A stretch of DNA of 64,000 nt from a virus: the IMG/VR virus record IMGVR_UViG_3300010371_000034, positions 1-64,000 of that record; one strand, 5' to 3'. This document shows positions 16,509 to 25,101 of the stretch, in pieces. The notes under the pieces were generated by a model. It was not told the DNA's origin, made no database searches, and worked only from the letters and a program-made list of their open reading frames with translations. The position numbers were made by a program, and so were the translations under genes. Numbering within the stretch: position 1 is the first letter of the stretch; every line of letters starts with the position of its first letter.

Positions 16509-17435
16509 CGCGCCGAACACGTCCACCTCGAAGGTGATCGCGTTGGTCCCGTCCAGGTTGATCAGCTTGATGTTCTCGTGAGTCGAGTCGATGGTCACGA
16601 AGCCTGCGGCGATCGGATCGGCGTATCCGGTGAACCCGCCGGTCGCGACCGTCCGCTGACCGACCTCGACGCTGGGTACCGTCGCGCCGGTGTAGCCTGC
16701 ACCGCCCGCGATCAGCGTGACGGTGGTCGGCACTCCGGAGCCGTTGGTGACCACTCCCACCGTGCAGCCGGAGCCGCCGGCCTGCGTCGGGGAGACCAGG
16801 AACGAGCTGCTCTTGGGGTATCCGGTGCCGGCCGCGCCGATCGACACCGCGGACACCGCCCCGGCCGCGGTCAGGTCGAGCGTCAGGCCGGAGCCCGTGC
16901 TGCCGAAGATCGCCGCCGGAGTCGCCGGCCCGATGTTGGTGACCGCCCCTATCGACGTGGCGGTGGGCGGCGGGGATATGGTCGGGTCATCGGTGGCCGA
17001 CAGGAGGCGGAACGCGCAGCCCTTGATCCTGGCCAACGTCACAGCGGTGCGGCCGATGATGTCGGTCATCCCGTTGAGGTTGACCGTCGCCGAGCCGCCC
17101 GCGACCACTCCCTGCTGGAAAGAGAAGAACTCGTCGCATCCTCCGCTCTGGGCGTTGGTCGCTTGAGTGCCCAGCGACTGCCTCTTGTTGATCGTGCCGG
17201 TGTTGGTGGTCGGCGAGTAGGCCACGCCCGTAAGAGCCACCTGCGCGTTCCAGCTGATCGACAGGCCCAGCGAGCCGGTCAGGGCGGACAGCCCGGTGAA
17301 ACGCATCCTGCGAGCCTTGCGGCGGAACTTGCGCCACCGCCTGGGCTCGCGCTTCGGCGGAACCGCCGAGCAGTCCAGTTCGGCATGGTCCAGCAGCAGC
17401 AGTTCTCCCCTGCTATGTTCAACGATGTCGAGCAT
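16500..17435 (-). CDS. tail structural protein with beta-rich repeats; possible 5' exon
   Basis: A 311-residue protein. It has a basic N-terminal segment (REPRRWRKFRRKARRMRF), then a beta-rich body with Gly-rich repeats such as AAGTGYPKSSSFLV and AGGAGYTGATVPSV, often seen in phage tail or baseplate proteins. It ends at TGA exactly where the putative intron P1 begins. It may be a complete protein, or splicing may extend it into the tail tube exon. Start ATG follows GGAG. Confidence 0.65.
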   Translation of the reverse strand: MLDIVEHSRGELLLLDHAELDCSAVPPKREPRRWRKFRRKARRMRFTGLSALTGSLGLSISWNAQVALTGVAYSPTTNTGTINKRQSLGTQATNAQSGGCDEFFSFQQGVVAGGSATVNLNGMTDIIGRTAVTLARIKGCAFRLLSATDDPTISPPPTATSIGAVTNIGPATPAAIFGSTGSGLTLDLTAAGAVSAVSIGAAGTGYPKSSSFLVSPTQAGGSGCTVGVVTNGSGVPTTVTLIAGGAGYTGATVPSVEVGQRTVATGGFTGYADPIAAGFVTIDSTHENIKLINLDGTNAITFEVDVFGATS

Positions 17436-17489
17436 TGATGATTCTCCGCGTTGGTGTGTTGTTGTGTGGTGGTGGTGATGTTGACCGGT

Positions 17490-17945
17490 TCAGCTCTCCG
17501 GGTCGATCGTGGGTTCGTCCGCGTCGGTGGCAGATGTCGGCTGCGCCACTGGTAACTGCTCCTTCTTCTCCTCGCAGCAGTGGCAGCTGTGCATCGCCCT
17601 GGCGGTCGGATCGATCTTGACGCCTGGGTAGTGCAGCGTCGCGCCGGTGGTCGGATCGGAGATGTCCAGGTTGAGCGATCCGTCCTCGTTGACGGCGGTC
17701 ACCACCGCGTCCCAGGGCTTGTGGCAGTGCAGCGGCACCAGCTTGGCCCGCTCGTTGGCGGCGTGGCTCGCCGGCTGCTTCTTGATGTGCTTGAGCTTGA
17801 GCAGCGCCTCGTCCTGGGTCAGTTGCTTGACGTTCTTGCCCTCCTTCCAGCCGAACACGAACGGGAAGCCGTCCTTGTTCATCTGGTGGGCGTGGATCGA
17901 ATGCGGAACGTACTTCACCTTGTCGCCGACTTTCGATGGTGCCAT
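17490..17945 (-). CDS. small virion-region protein with metal-binding C-terminus
   Basis: A 151-residue protein starting at MAPSKVGDKVKYVPH (ATG 17943-17945 after GGGAGAC; the longer frame has no site). The N-terminal VGDKVKYVPHSIHAHQMN resembles a small SH3-like barrel. HCH and CHCCEEKK near the C-terminus could bind metal. Function unknown; it lies between tail-completion and tail structural genes. Confidence 0.6.
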   Translation of the reverse strand: MAPSKVGDKVKYVPHSIHAHQMNKDGFPFVFGWKEGKNVKQLTQDEALLKLKHIKKQPASHAANERAKLVPLHCHKPWDAVVTAVNEDGSLNLDISDPTTGATLHYPGVKIDPTARAMHSCHCCEEKKEQLPVAQPTSATDADEPTIDPES

Positions 17946-17955
17946 GTCAGTCTCC

Positions 17956-18465
17956 CTATGATGATGTCGGCGCGTTGGTGTGCACCGAGCAGGTCCAGTA
18001 AGTGTCTCCGCGGTAGAGGAACTCCGACGTTGCGGTCCTAAGCTCGGCATCCTGCCAGCATCCATATGTGACCAGCGTCATCTGGATGATGTAGTTCGGG
18101 TTGCCGGGCGGCCCGCCTATGTTCACGTTGGTGTAGACCGCCACCTGCTTCTCAAACGCCTCCTCTATCCAGTTCATCACCTTCTCGGCGTCGGCCCTCG
18201 TGGTGGCCCACACCTTTACCATGATCGTCCCGTCGTCCTTGGCCGCGTCGGCGCCCAGCACGTGCTCCCGCGTGAACCCCGGCTCCTGCATCGCCAGCAT
18301 CACCACCGGCCAGCTGCCCACCTGGTTGCTGGGGCCTACGGGGTGGCCGCTCTCGTCGAACCTGGGCACCTCGCCGTCCCACACGCTGAATGCGTCGGTC
18401 TCGGCGTTGGCCGCCAGTATCGGCGACAGGTAGTTGATCAGCCCGGCTATGGTCGGCGGTATCAA
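17956..18465 (-). CDS. tail terminator / completion protein candidate
   Basis: A 169-residue alpha/beta protein. It has TREHVLGADAAKDDGTIMVKVWATTRADAEKVMNWIE and a late beta strand (YRGDTYWTCSVHT), consistent with tail terminator proteins that cap the tube. Position after the HK97 gp10-like gene and before the tail proteins supports this. No decisive motif. Confidence 0.55.
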   Translation of the reverse strand: MIPPTIAGLINYLSPILAANAETDAFSVWDGEVPRFDESGHPVGPSNQVGSWPVVMLAMQEPGFTREHVLGADAAKDDGTIMVKVWATTRADAEKVMNWIEEAFEKQVAVYTNVNIGGPPGNPNYIIQMTLVTYGCWQDAELRTATSEFLYRGDTYWTCSVHTNAPTSS

Positions 18466-18957
18466 TCACACGCTCCTCAGCCTGAAGTTCTTGCCGATGA
18501 TCCGCACCAGGTCCTTGCGGTAGCGCCTAAGCGTCGGGACCACGAACTTGTGGTGGTCGCTCTCCAGCGCCTTGGGGTAGTTGAACCCCCTGGGGCTGCG
18601 GGCCTTTACGCCCACCACTGCGGTAGGCTGCAACTTGCCGAACAGCTTGCGTGGCTTATTGCCAGACCCTTGCACCCCTCCGCCCGGCTGGTGTATCGCG
18701 TAGGTGATGCTCTGCCGCAGCTTGCCGCTCAGCTTCCGGGGAGGTGCCCCGTGGATCGCTCGCACCTTGGCCCGGTAGCTGATGTCGCCCAACCGAGACA
18801 CCGACCGTTTGCGAGGGGCCGGAACGCTTACCACTTCCTTCAGCCGGGCGGCGAAGAATATCGCCGCGGCCTTGGTGCCCTTTCCAGCGCTGCGCATCAC
18901 CTGGTCAGCTATCCGGGCCGCTATCACCCTGATTTGCTGTCTGGGATCAGTCGGCAT
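18466..18957 (-). CDS. HK97 gp10-like neck/tail-completion protein
   Basis: A 163-residue basic protein (many Arg/Lys, RVIAARIADQVMRSAGKG at the N-terminus) with a Gly-rich loop and C-terminal YPKALESDHHKFVVPTLRRY, a pattern seen in the gp10-like family at the head-tail interface. It overlaps the adaptor gene upstream. Confidence 0.6.
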   Translation of the reverse strand: MPTDPRQQIRVIAARIADQVMRSAGKGTKAAAIFFAARLKEVVSVPAPRKRSVSRLGDISYRAKVRAIHGAPPRKLSGKLRQSITYAIHQPGGGVQGSGNKPRKLFGKLQPTAVVGVKARSPRGFNYPKALESDHHKFVVPTLRRYRKDLVRIIGKNFRLRSV

Positions 18958-19330
18958 AGGGCGACTCCATCGGCACGTCCGACGCGTCGATCAGTTCGCA
19001 GTCGACCGACCACAGCTGTCCCCTGGCAACCGGCTGAGCCCTTCCCATCACGTTGTAGTGGTTGGTCAGCTCAAGCGTTTCGTCCGTCGCCACGATTCGG
19101 TCGTTCTTGGTGGTTCCTGGGTCGTCGGCGAAGTACAGCGTGGTTGACAGCGAGGCATTGTTCTGGCCGTACAGAATCTTGCTCATCACGCCCGCCTGCT
19201 GCTGCGAGCAGGGGACCTGGAAGGCGATCCGGGACCAGTTCTGCACGGTCCCCTGCGCGGCGTCCCTGGACACGCTGGTCGGCCGGTATATGTCAGCGAC
19301 CGAGTCCATCATCGTTGTCCAAAGAGACAT
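18947..19330 (-). CDS. head closure / stopper protein candidate
   Basis: A 127-residue beta-rich protein (MSLWTTMMDSVADIYRPTS start) with TKNDRIVATDETLELTNHYNVMG and a C-terminal GQLWSVDCELID strand, as in SPP1 gp16-like head closure proteins, which form small beta barrels. I chose the internal ATG at 19328-19330 because the longer frame runs through the upstream adaptor gene. Confidence 0.55.
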   Translation of the reverse strand: MSLWTTMMDSVADIYRPTSVSRDAAQGTVQNWSRIAFQVPCSQQQAGVMSKILYGQNNASLSTTLYFADDPGTTKNDRIVATDETLELTNHYNVMGRAQPVARGQLWSVDCELIDASDVPMESPYAD

Positions 19331-19335
19331 AGCAA

Positions 19336-20331
19336 TCACCAAGAAATATCGCGATACCGGCTGAGCACGCTGCGGTTGTTGTCCAGGTCCAGGAACTCCG
19401 GGCTGGTCAACACGCTGTAGCTCCATGCTCCTAGATTGGCGCTGGATAGCTCGGAGCCCATCGGCATGTTGCGGACCATAGCCGCCACCAGCTTGGTCGC
19501 CACGTTCTGGACGTCGTAGGGCACCGTCGCGTAGCCTGAGCTGTAGCAGACCTTGATGTTGCGGTAGCCCCTGGGCCAGCACGGCAGCCGGTAGCTCGAC
19601 AGCTTGTCGTTGCCTCCCCAGACCGAGGGGTAGCTGCCGATGAAACCCGCCGCCATGAACCCGCCGATCCTGCGCAGCGTGCCCGCGTAGCTCTTGCGCT
19701 GCTCCCTGTCGGTGTCCACCATGAAGTTGACGCCCTGTATCTGCAAGGTCTGCGGTCCGAACGGTCCCTGCCCGCTGGCGTATGGCGACACCCCAGATGG
19801 AGCCTGCGCGGCGTATGCCGTCGGGTCGAACCACACCGCCGGCTGGCTGACCGAGTTCAGCCCCATCTGCGAGCTCAGCGTGCCTGACCCGCCGACGCAT
19901 CCCGTCAGCGAGGTCGGGGTGGTGCCGCTGTAGGTGAACGTCGTCCAGGTCGCTGCCCCTGTCTGCACCGCAGCGCACGGCTGCTGCCCGTCGCGGTTGG
20001 CCGGATCGAACATCGGGCCGCCGCTGTCGTCCAGCGTGGTCGCCACGTTCAGGTCCCAGCTGCTGCCGTCAGTCGGAATCTCGAAGCCGCTGGAGGCTGC
20101 CGCCACCGTCGTCGTGCCCGACCACACCGGAAACTGCCTGAGCACTATCTGCGGCATGTTGTTGCCGTCGTAGTACTCCGTCCGCGCTTGCAGCTCGATG
20201 TCCTGCCTGCACCAGCTCTTGATCGATAGGTCGGCGGACAGTACCAGCTGCTGTAGCCACTGGTTGGTCACCTTGGCGGATGACTTGACGCTCGGCACCA
20301 GCCGGCACAGTTCTATGGTTGTCAGCGGCAT
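19336..20331 (-). CDS. head-tail connector/adaptor protein
   Basis: A 331-residue protein. The helical N-terminus (MPLTTIELCRLVPSVKSS, then LQQLVLSADLSIKSWCRQD) is typical of SPP1 gp15 / HK97 gp6-type adaptors. A long beta-rich insert (~60-260) and a helical C-terminus (VQNVATKLVAAMVRNM) follow. It is larger than the usual ~100-residue adaptors because of the insert. Confidence 0.6.
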   Translation of the reverse strand: MPLTTIELCRLVPSVKSSAKVTNQWLQQLVLSADLSIKSWCRQDIELQARTEYYDGNNMPQIVLRQFPVWSGTTTVAAASSGFEIPTDGSSWDLNVATTLDDSGGPMFDPANRDGQQPCAAVQTGAATWTTFTYSGTTPTSLTGCVGGSGTLSSQMGLNSVSQPAVWFDPTAYAAQAPSGVSPYASGQGPFGPQTLQIQGVNFMVDTDREQRKSYAGTLRRIGGFMAAGFIGSYPSVWGGNDKLSSYRLPCWPRGYRNIKVCYSSGYATVPYDVQNVATKLVAAMVRNMPMGSELSSANLGAWSYSVLTSPEFLDLDNNRSVLSRYRDISW

Positions 20332-20340
20332 CGCCGGTCC

Positions 20341-20694
20341 TCACGCTGCCGCGGTTGACTTCGCGGCGGCCTGGTCGCGAGCGCGCTGGATCGACACTGC
20401 CTCGTGCATCGGGTGCGTCCAGGAAACCGGGTTGCAGACGACCTGCGTGATCTCCAGCGGGTCCGCTCCGTCCTTCTGCGGCAGCTGCGTCGTCTTCTTG
20501 GCGGTGCCGGTCTTGGGACCCTCGCCGGCCGGGTCCGACCAGAACGAGTTGCCAAGCTCGTCACGCCCCTGCTCGGTCCAGCCGGCCTCGTTGAGGTACT
20601 TGCGGGCTTCGTCGGCCGGCAACGGACGCCCCGCGCCTGGCCGGGTCATCGGCGGCACCTCAACCTGCATCTGGTTCGGTTTGTCTTTCGCCAT
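20341..20694 (-). CDS. small head-region protein with 'EAGW' motif
   Basis: A 117-residue, Pro/Lys/Ala-rich, probably partly disordered protein. The segment RKYLNEAGWTEQGRDELGNSFW resembles the segment LTEAGWDKQPDGKW in the 23664-23909 product, so both carry a related short module. Function unknown. Confidence 0.55.
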   Translation of the reverse strand: MAKDKPNQMQVEVPPMTRPGAGRPLPADEARKYLNEAGWTEQGRDELGNSFWSDPAGEGPKTGTAKKTTQLPQKDGADPLEITQVVCNPVSWTHPMHEAVSIQRARDQAAAKSTAAA

Positions 20695-20698
20695 GTCG

Positions 20699-20881
20699 TC
20701 ACTCCTGATCTTCTGGGTAGTTGGGGCGACCCTGCTTCCACCACTCGCCGTCGGCCACGTCCGAGCGGTCGAGCTCGTTCAACCTGTGCCTGATCCTGCG
20801 CACGTCCGTCGCCAACCCCACCAGCGTCACCAGTATCAGCAGGAAGGACGTGGCGCACATCGCCAGCAGCAACAGCTCCAT
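20699..20881 (-). CDS. small single-pass membrane protein
   Basis: A 60-residue protein. The first ~25 residues are hydrophobic (MELLLLAMCATSFLLILVTLVGLA), followed by a charged cytoplasmic tail. It lies directly after the methyltransferase-glycosyltransferase gene. It is holin-sized, but a single segment and its location give no strong support for that role. Confidence 0.55.
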   Translation of the reverse strand: MELLLLAMCATSFLLILVTLVGLATDVRRIRHRLNELDRSDVADGEWWKQGRPNYPEDQE

Positions 20882-20882
20882 C

Positions 20883-22337
20883 TCATTGCTCCTTCTTGGG
20901 CTCCCACTGCGGGGCCGAGTCTTTGTCGTATTCGTACTCGCCCCACGTGGTGTCGTTGGTGAAGTCCGCTATCCCCTGGTGCCGCAGCCGCACCTTCTTG
21001 GTGATGAACGTCCGGGCGCCCAGCTGGGCGAGCTGCCGGGAAAAGAACCAGTCCTCGCTCTCCCTGCGGTTGACCCACTTGCCGGTGTCCTTGTCGCGGA
21101 CGATGTCCGTGGGGAAGTCGAACCACGCGGTCAGCCGCCCTTGCGCATCGGTCTTGTAGAAGGGGTTGGCGTTGACGTTGTCGACCATCCTCGGCCGCAG
21201 GTCCGCGACGAAGCAGCCCGTGTTGTGCAGCAGCACCGCGTCGGCGTGCACCTTAGGGTCGGCGCCCCGCCAATCGAGCAGGCGCTTCAGGTCCTCGCAG
21301 CCGAACGTCGCGGGCAGCTTCTGTACCAGCTCCCGCACCGTCAGCCGGCGGAAGCTGCCCCAGCGGTTGCTCGGCGTTCCCAGTCCGCAGTTCATCACGC
21401 CCCGCAGGTCCTTCATCGCGCATGCGACCGACACCAGGTCGGCCTTCTTGTCCTCGCACTCGTCGACCAGGATGTCCAGCCAGCCCGCCTGCGGCTTGCA
21501 GTCGCTGTGCAGCATCACCGCGTGGCTGATCTCGCCGGCCTCGGCCCGGTTGAGCGCCCTGGCCCACATCGCGTTGAAGTCGTCCCAGCCGTTGCCGTTG
21601 TTGTCGAGGTCCACTCGGTGCAGCCCGATGCTGGCGTGGGCCACCGCCTCGGTGGTTCCCCAGCTGAAGGTGTGCCCTGGGCACATCAGCTGCACGGTGC
21701 GAGGAATGCTCCTGCGCTTCTGGAACACGATCGCGCTGTCGATCCGGTCGAGCAGCCTGAACTCCTGCGGCCTCGACAGCACGCGGTTGTCGAGCGCCTC
21801 AACCACCCCTGGGTCGGTCGTCGTGCAGTCGTGCATCATCACGAAGCCGCCGTCCGCCACCTTGGGCAGCCACACGTCCAGGTCTCGGCAGACCGCCTGA
21901 AAGCTGTGGTCGCCGTCGATGAACAGCACCGCTATGCCGTCGGGCACGTGCTGCGAGCCGCTAGCGCTGTCGTAGTGGACCATCTTGACCGCCCCGTTGA
22001 CTCCTGCGGCGTCAAGGTTCCTGCGCAGCAGCTCCGGCCCGGTCCTCTCGACCTCGGGCGCCAGGTTGCCCAGGCTGGTCTTGCGGGCGTCGGCTATCTG
22101 GTAGAACGGGTCCACCGCGTATACCGAGTGGCCCTTGCCGGCCATGCTGCCCAAACCAAGCGCTGCCGTCGAGCGACCCTTCCACGAGCCGATCTCGACG
22201 ATGTGCCCGGTCGACCGAACTGCCAGACCGTACAGCGCCTCGGCCTCCGACCTGGTCAACCAACCGTCGATGCCGGTCACCTTGTCCATTGCCTCGTCCC
22301 GCCTGACTTCGGCGGGAGTCTTCGTTGCCTCTGCCAT
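20883..22337 (-). CDS. bifunctional methyltransferase (N) - glycosyltransferase (C)
   Basis: A 484-residue protein starting at MAEATKTPAEV (ATG 22335-22337 after AGGAG). Residues ~30-210 are a Methyltransf_24-type SAM methyltransferase: IVEIGSWKGRST near 45, VLFIDGDHS near 134, GGFVMMHDC. Residues ~230-470 are a GT-A-like glycosyltransferase with AVMLHSDCKPQAGWLDIL near 273, LLHNTGCFV and EDWFFSRQL. These GT motifs match the other fusion (4119-5402: MLHDDIEAQDGWLDILL, LLNTGCFV, EDWFFSRAI). The domain order is reversed. It probably modifies sugars on virion or host surface. Confidence 0.82.
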   Translation of the reverse strand: MAEATKTPAEVRRDEAMDKVTGIDGWLTRSEAEALYGLAVRSTGHIVEIGSWKGRSTAALGLGSMAGKGHSVYAVDPFYQIADARKTSLGNLAPEVERTGPELLRRNLDAAGVNGAVKMVHYDSASGSQHVPDGIAVLFIDGDHSFQAVCRDLDVWLPKVADGGFVMMHDCTTTDPGVVEALDNRVLSRPQEFRLLDRIDSAIVFQKRRSIPRTVQLMCPGHTFSWGTTEAVAHASIGLHRVDLDNNGNGWDDFNAMWARALNRAEAGEISHAVMLHSDCKPQAGWLDILVDECEDKKADLVSVACAMKDLRGVMNCGLGTPSNRWGSFRRLTVRELVQKLPATFGCEDLKRLLDWRGADPKVHADAVLLHNTGCFVADLRPRMVDNVNANPFYKTDAQGRLTAWFDFPTDIVRDKDTGKWVNRRESEDWFFSRQLAQLGARTFITKKVRLRHQGIADFTNDTTWGEYEYDKDSAPQWEPKKEQ

Positions 22338-22399
22338 ATCAACGCTCCTGTGGCTTCCCCACGAGGGTCGCCAGTTGATGTAAAGGGCGATCGGTTGGT

Positions 22400-23110
22400 T
22401 TAGACGATGGTCTCCGGGTCGGTGTACCACTGCGTCGCGGACACCGCCGTGAACACCCGCTGGCCGAGGTTGGGCACGTTGTAGACCGCGTTGGCAGCCG
22501 CGCCGTTGATCTTGGACCCCACCTGCGGGAATATCTGCAAGGTGCTGCCCGACGTGGTGCTCTTGACCGTCACCTTTTCGCCGGCCACCGCAACCGGCAG
22601 CAACGCAGCCGCGGCATTGTTGGCCCCGGAGATGTAGCTAAACTGGCTTGGGTTGCCGGCCGACAGCGCCGTGGCGTTGCCGATCGCGGTGCCACCCGCG
22701 GCCACCGAGTACACCGGCTCGTAGGGAGCAGTGCCGGAGGTCTGGAGAACGCCGCTGCCGTCGAACACCGACACCGAGAAGTTCTGCACCGGCGGGGTGT
22801 TGCCCGGCCCGGCGCCCGTGCCGGTCAGGTCGTAGTCCACCGTGGTCGCGGTGGTGGTGTCGGCGAACAGCGAGTCGTTGGACTCCATCGGGATGCCGCT
22901 GATGACCGCGGACCCGCTCACCGGGATCGTGACTGAGCCCGGCAGCGTGCGGGCGGTGCCGCCGTTGCGCTTGACCTCCAGCGTGACCACCTGGGCCACC
23001 GAGGAGGAGGTGTTGCGAAGCCGCAGCGACCAGTAATCGGACTGCGTCGCGGTGGCGAGCGCCGTGGTCAGCGCGGTGGGCAGCTGCCCGTTGGCAATCA
23101 ATAAGCTCAT
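22400..23110 (-). CDS. beta-rich virion protein (head fibre or decoration)
   Basis: A 236-residue Ala/Thr/Ser/Val-rich protein with alternating hydrophobic strands (VTLEVKRNGG, SVTIPVSGSAVISG) as in immunoglobulin-like or fibre proteins. No named domain. Located between decoration and connector genes, so a surface head protein is plausible. Confidence 0.55.
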   Translation of the reverse strand: MSLLIANGQLPTALTTALATATQSDYWSLRLRNTSSSVAQVVTLEVKRNGGTARTLPGSVTIPVSGSAVISGIPMESNDSLFADTTTATTVDYDLTGTGAGPGNTPPVQNFSVSVFDGSGVLQTSGTAPYEPVYSVAAGGTAIGNATALSAGNPSQFSYISGANNAAAALLPVAVAGEKVTVKSTTSGSTLQIFPQVGSKINGAAANAVYNVPNLGQRVFTAVSATQWYTDPETIV

Positions 23111-23152
23111 GCGTTGTTTCCCCTTATGCTCCTGGCCGTGGTTTGTTATTGG

Positions 23153-23617
23153 TTACTGAGCGACCACTTTGCTGGTCCAGGTCACGTCGTCCTCCTGGTT
23201 GCCCGGAGACTGCGAGGAGCAGTCGGCGATCAGGAACCCGTGGACCGGGGCGTCGTGGCTGGCGGTCTCGGCCACCAGTCCCTTGACCCAGCTCATGCCG
23301 GCTCCCAGCTGGTCGGCCCGCACCTCGATCGACACCGGCGTGTTGGCCGTGTTGACGCCGGTGAGCGCGGGGTTGGTCGTCGGGCAGTTGATCGCCGTGT
23401 AGGTGCCGTTCTGCGTGTTGGACTGGACGATGCTGGCGTTGATCAGCGAGGACGCGTTGATCGCGCCCAGCGAGCAGATCAGCCGGACCCGCCGCATGAT
23501 GCTCATGTTGATCGCGCCGGTCGAGGCGTTGGCAGTGGCGCCGTTGTTGAGCGTCTGCGGCGGAAACTCCGCATACGCCTGACCCTCGGTCAGCTGTTCC
23601 GTGAAATCGCGAGGCAT
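23153..23617 (-). CDS. putative head decoration protein
   Basis: A 154-residue beta-rich protein (MPRDFTEQLTEGQAYAEFP start). It directly follows the capsid genes apart from a small gene, the usual place of decoration or head-stabilising proteins. No specific motif. Confidence 0.5.
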   Translation of the reverse strand: MPRDFTEQLTEGQAYAEFPPQTLNNGATANASTGAINMSIMRRVRLICSLGAINASSLINASIVQSNTQNGTYTAINCPTTNPALTGVNTANTPVSIEVRADQLGAGMSWVKGLVAETASHDAPVHGFLIADCSSQSPGNQEDDVTWTSKVVAQ

Positions 23618-23663
23618 TGCACTGTCTCCTCTGTAGGGTTACGTGTTGTTGTCGGTTGGTTCG

Positions 23664-23909
23664 TTACACCCTGCGCTTCTTGGCCAGGCTGACTGCCGCG
23701 TCGAACGAGCGCACGGTGCCCTCGTCGACGTGGGCCACCTGCGATCCCTCCTTGCAGCGGAAGGACTTGGCACACTTCCACTTGCCGTCGGGCTGCTTGT
23801 CCCAGCCGGCCTCGGTGAGCTCGGCCTCGGTCATCGGTGGCGGGGCGGCCACGGGCTTGGCGGTGTTGGCAGCCTTCGGAGTCTGGGCTTGTGGTTTTTC
23901 GTCGGCCAT
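23664..23909 (-). CDS. small head-region protein with 'EAGW' motif
   Basis: An 81-residue protein. A disordered Pro/Ala/Lys N-terminus is followed by LTEAGWDKQPDGKWKCAKSF and a helical basic C-terminus. The module recurs in 20341-20694. ATG after GGGAGACATGAC. Function unknown. Confidence 0.55.
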   Translation of the reverse strand: MADEKPQAQTPKAANTAKPVAAPPPMTEAELTEAGWDKQPDGKWKCAKSFRCKEGSQVAHVDEGTVRSFDAAVSLAKKRRV

Positions 23910-23920
23910 GTCATGTCTCC

Positions 23921-25027
23921 CTAGTTGAGCACCACGATGCTGCTTACTTGCGAGCCGGCAGCGTCGGGCAAGGTAACGAAGTTGTCAAGAATCGGTTTGC
24001 CGTCCTGCCGCAGCCACACCCGGAACATCGCTTGGTTGCGCTGGAAGGCGCTGGTGTTTGTCGAGTACGGCGCATGCTCGGACACGTCGATCACCACCTG
24101 CATCCGGTCGCCGATCGCGTACAGCGACGGGTCGGTCAGGATCAGGTCGCCCTTGGTGCCGATAGCCGGCAGCTTGTCGGTGACGTACAGCGGCCGGTTG
24201 GCCAGGTATCCCACGCACTCATCGGCGTCGTCCCGCCGGTTGATGTTCGGTATGTAGCCGGTGATCCCTATGATGTCGGCCAGCGCCGTCACCGAGCAGC
24301 ACCATATCGCGTTGGCCCAGCCCATCGGCAGCAGCATGGCCACCATCGCCTTGACGTCGGCCTGAGCGATATGGTTGGAGCCAGCCCTGTTTTGCAGCAG
24401 CGCGCACGGGGCGTTTAGCATGCCCAGCGGCAGGGAGTTGGCCGCGCCCGTGCCGTTGAAGAACGCGTACTCCGCGTACCACGCTCCCGCCTGTCCGAAG
24501 TTCTGTAGCAGCCGGTCATCGGCGCCAGGACCCATGTCCATCAGCAGTTGGTTGGAAGCGATCGCGTAGTACAGGTTGTCCCAGGCGTGCAGCGTCATTG
24601 AACGGAACTGCGGCTCGAACTCGTTGGCGCTGAGCAGCCCCATCTGGGCGCCCCAGGTCGACAGGATGCCGCCGAAGAACGGCACGGTGCCGGCGGCCTG
24701 CGCGGTGGTCGCGTCCAGCATCGGGCAGGTCATCTCCAGCGACGCCATCGGCTGCACGTGAGCCCTGCGATAGATGATCGACCGCTCAGCCAGTGGCTTG
24801 ATGAACCGGGCGGTGTAGTCCATCGGCACCAGCCAACCGCCGGCGGCGCCCGACAGCTCGTCGTTGGCGGCAGACTTCTGTACGGAAGTGTGGACGCCAC
24901 CCTGCCGCTCGATCGCGTCGGGGTTGCCGCGCGCGACCGCCCGCAGGAACCCGCCGAAGGACTTGCGTTCTTCGGTAAGTCCTGAACCGTTGCGGGTCGG
25001 TACCGTTCTGTCGATGACTGCCGCCAT
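23921..25027 (-). CDS. HK97-fold major capsid protein, second copy
   Basis: A 368-residue capsid protein. It aligns end to end with the C-terminal ~320 residues of the 25102-26520 product: GG(W/Y), PMLD.(T/M)TAQ..GT.P..GGIL, SNQLL, PLG(M/I), LTDPSLYAIGDRMQ against LSDFSRYVVGNRMD, and a (VV)LN/LH end. The delta domain seen in the longer copy is short here. Both may be incorporated, or one may serve as a minor capsid or vertex protein. Confidence 0.8.
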   Translation of the reverse strand: MAAVIDRTVPTRNGSGLTEERKSFGGFLRAVARGNPDAIERQGGVHTSVQKSAANDELSGAAGGWLVPMDYTARFIKPLAERSIIYRRAHVQPMASLEMTCPMLDATTAQAAGTVPFFGGILSTWGAQMGLLSANEFEPQFRSMTLHAWDNLYYAIASNQLLMDMGPGADDRLLQNFGQAGAWYAEYAFFNGTGAANSLPLGMLNAPCALLQNRAGSNHIAQADVKAMVAMLLPMGWANAIWCCSVTALADIIGITGYIPNINRRDDADECVGYLANRPLYVTDKLPAIGTKGDLILTDPSLYAIGDRMQVVIDVSEHAPYSTNTSAFQRNQAMFRVWLRQDGKPILDNFVTLPDAAGSQVSSIVVLN

Positions 25028-25101
25028 GTTGGGTGCCCGGTTTGTTGGTTATTTGTGTCGGCCTGCGGTATCGGCTCAGCCCGACTGCCAGCCGTTGGTT
25101 G

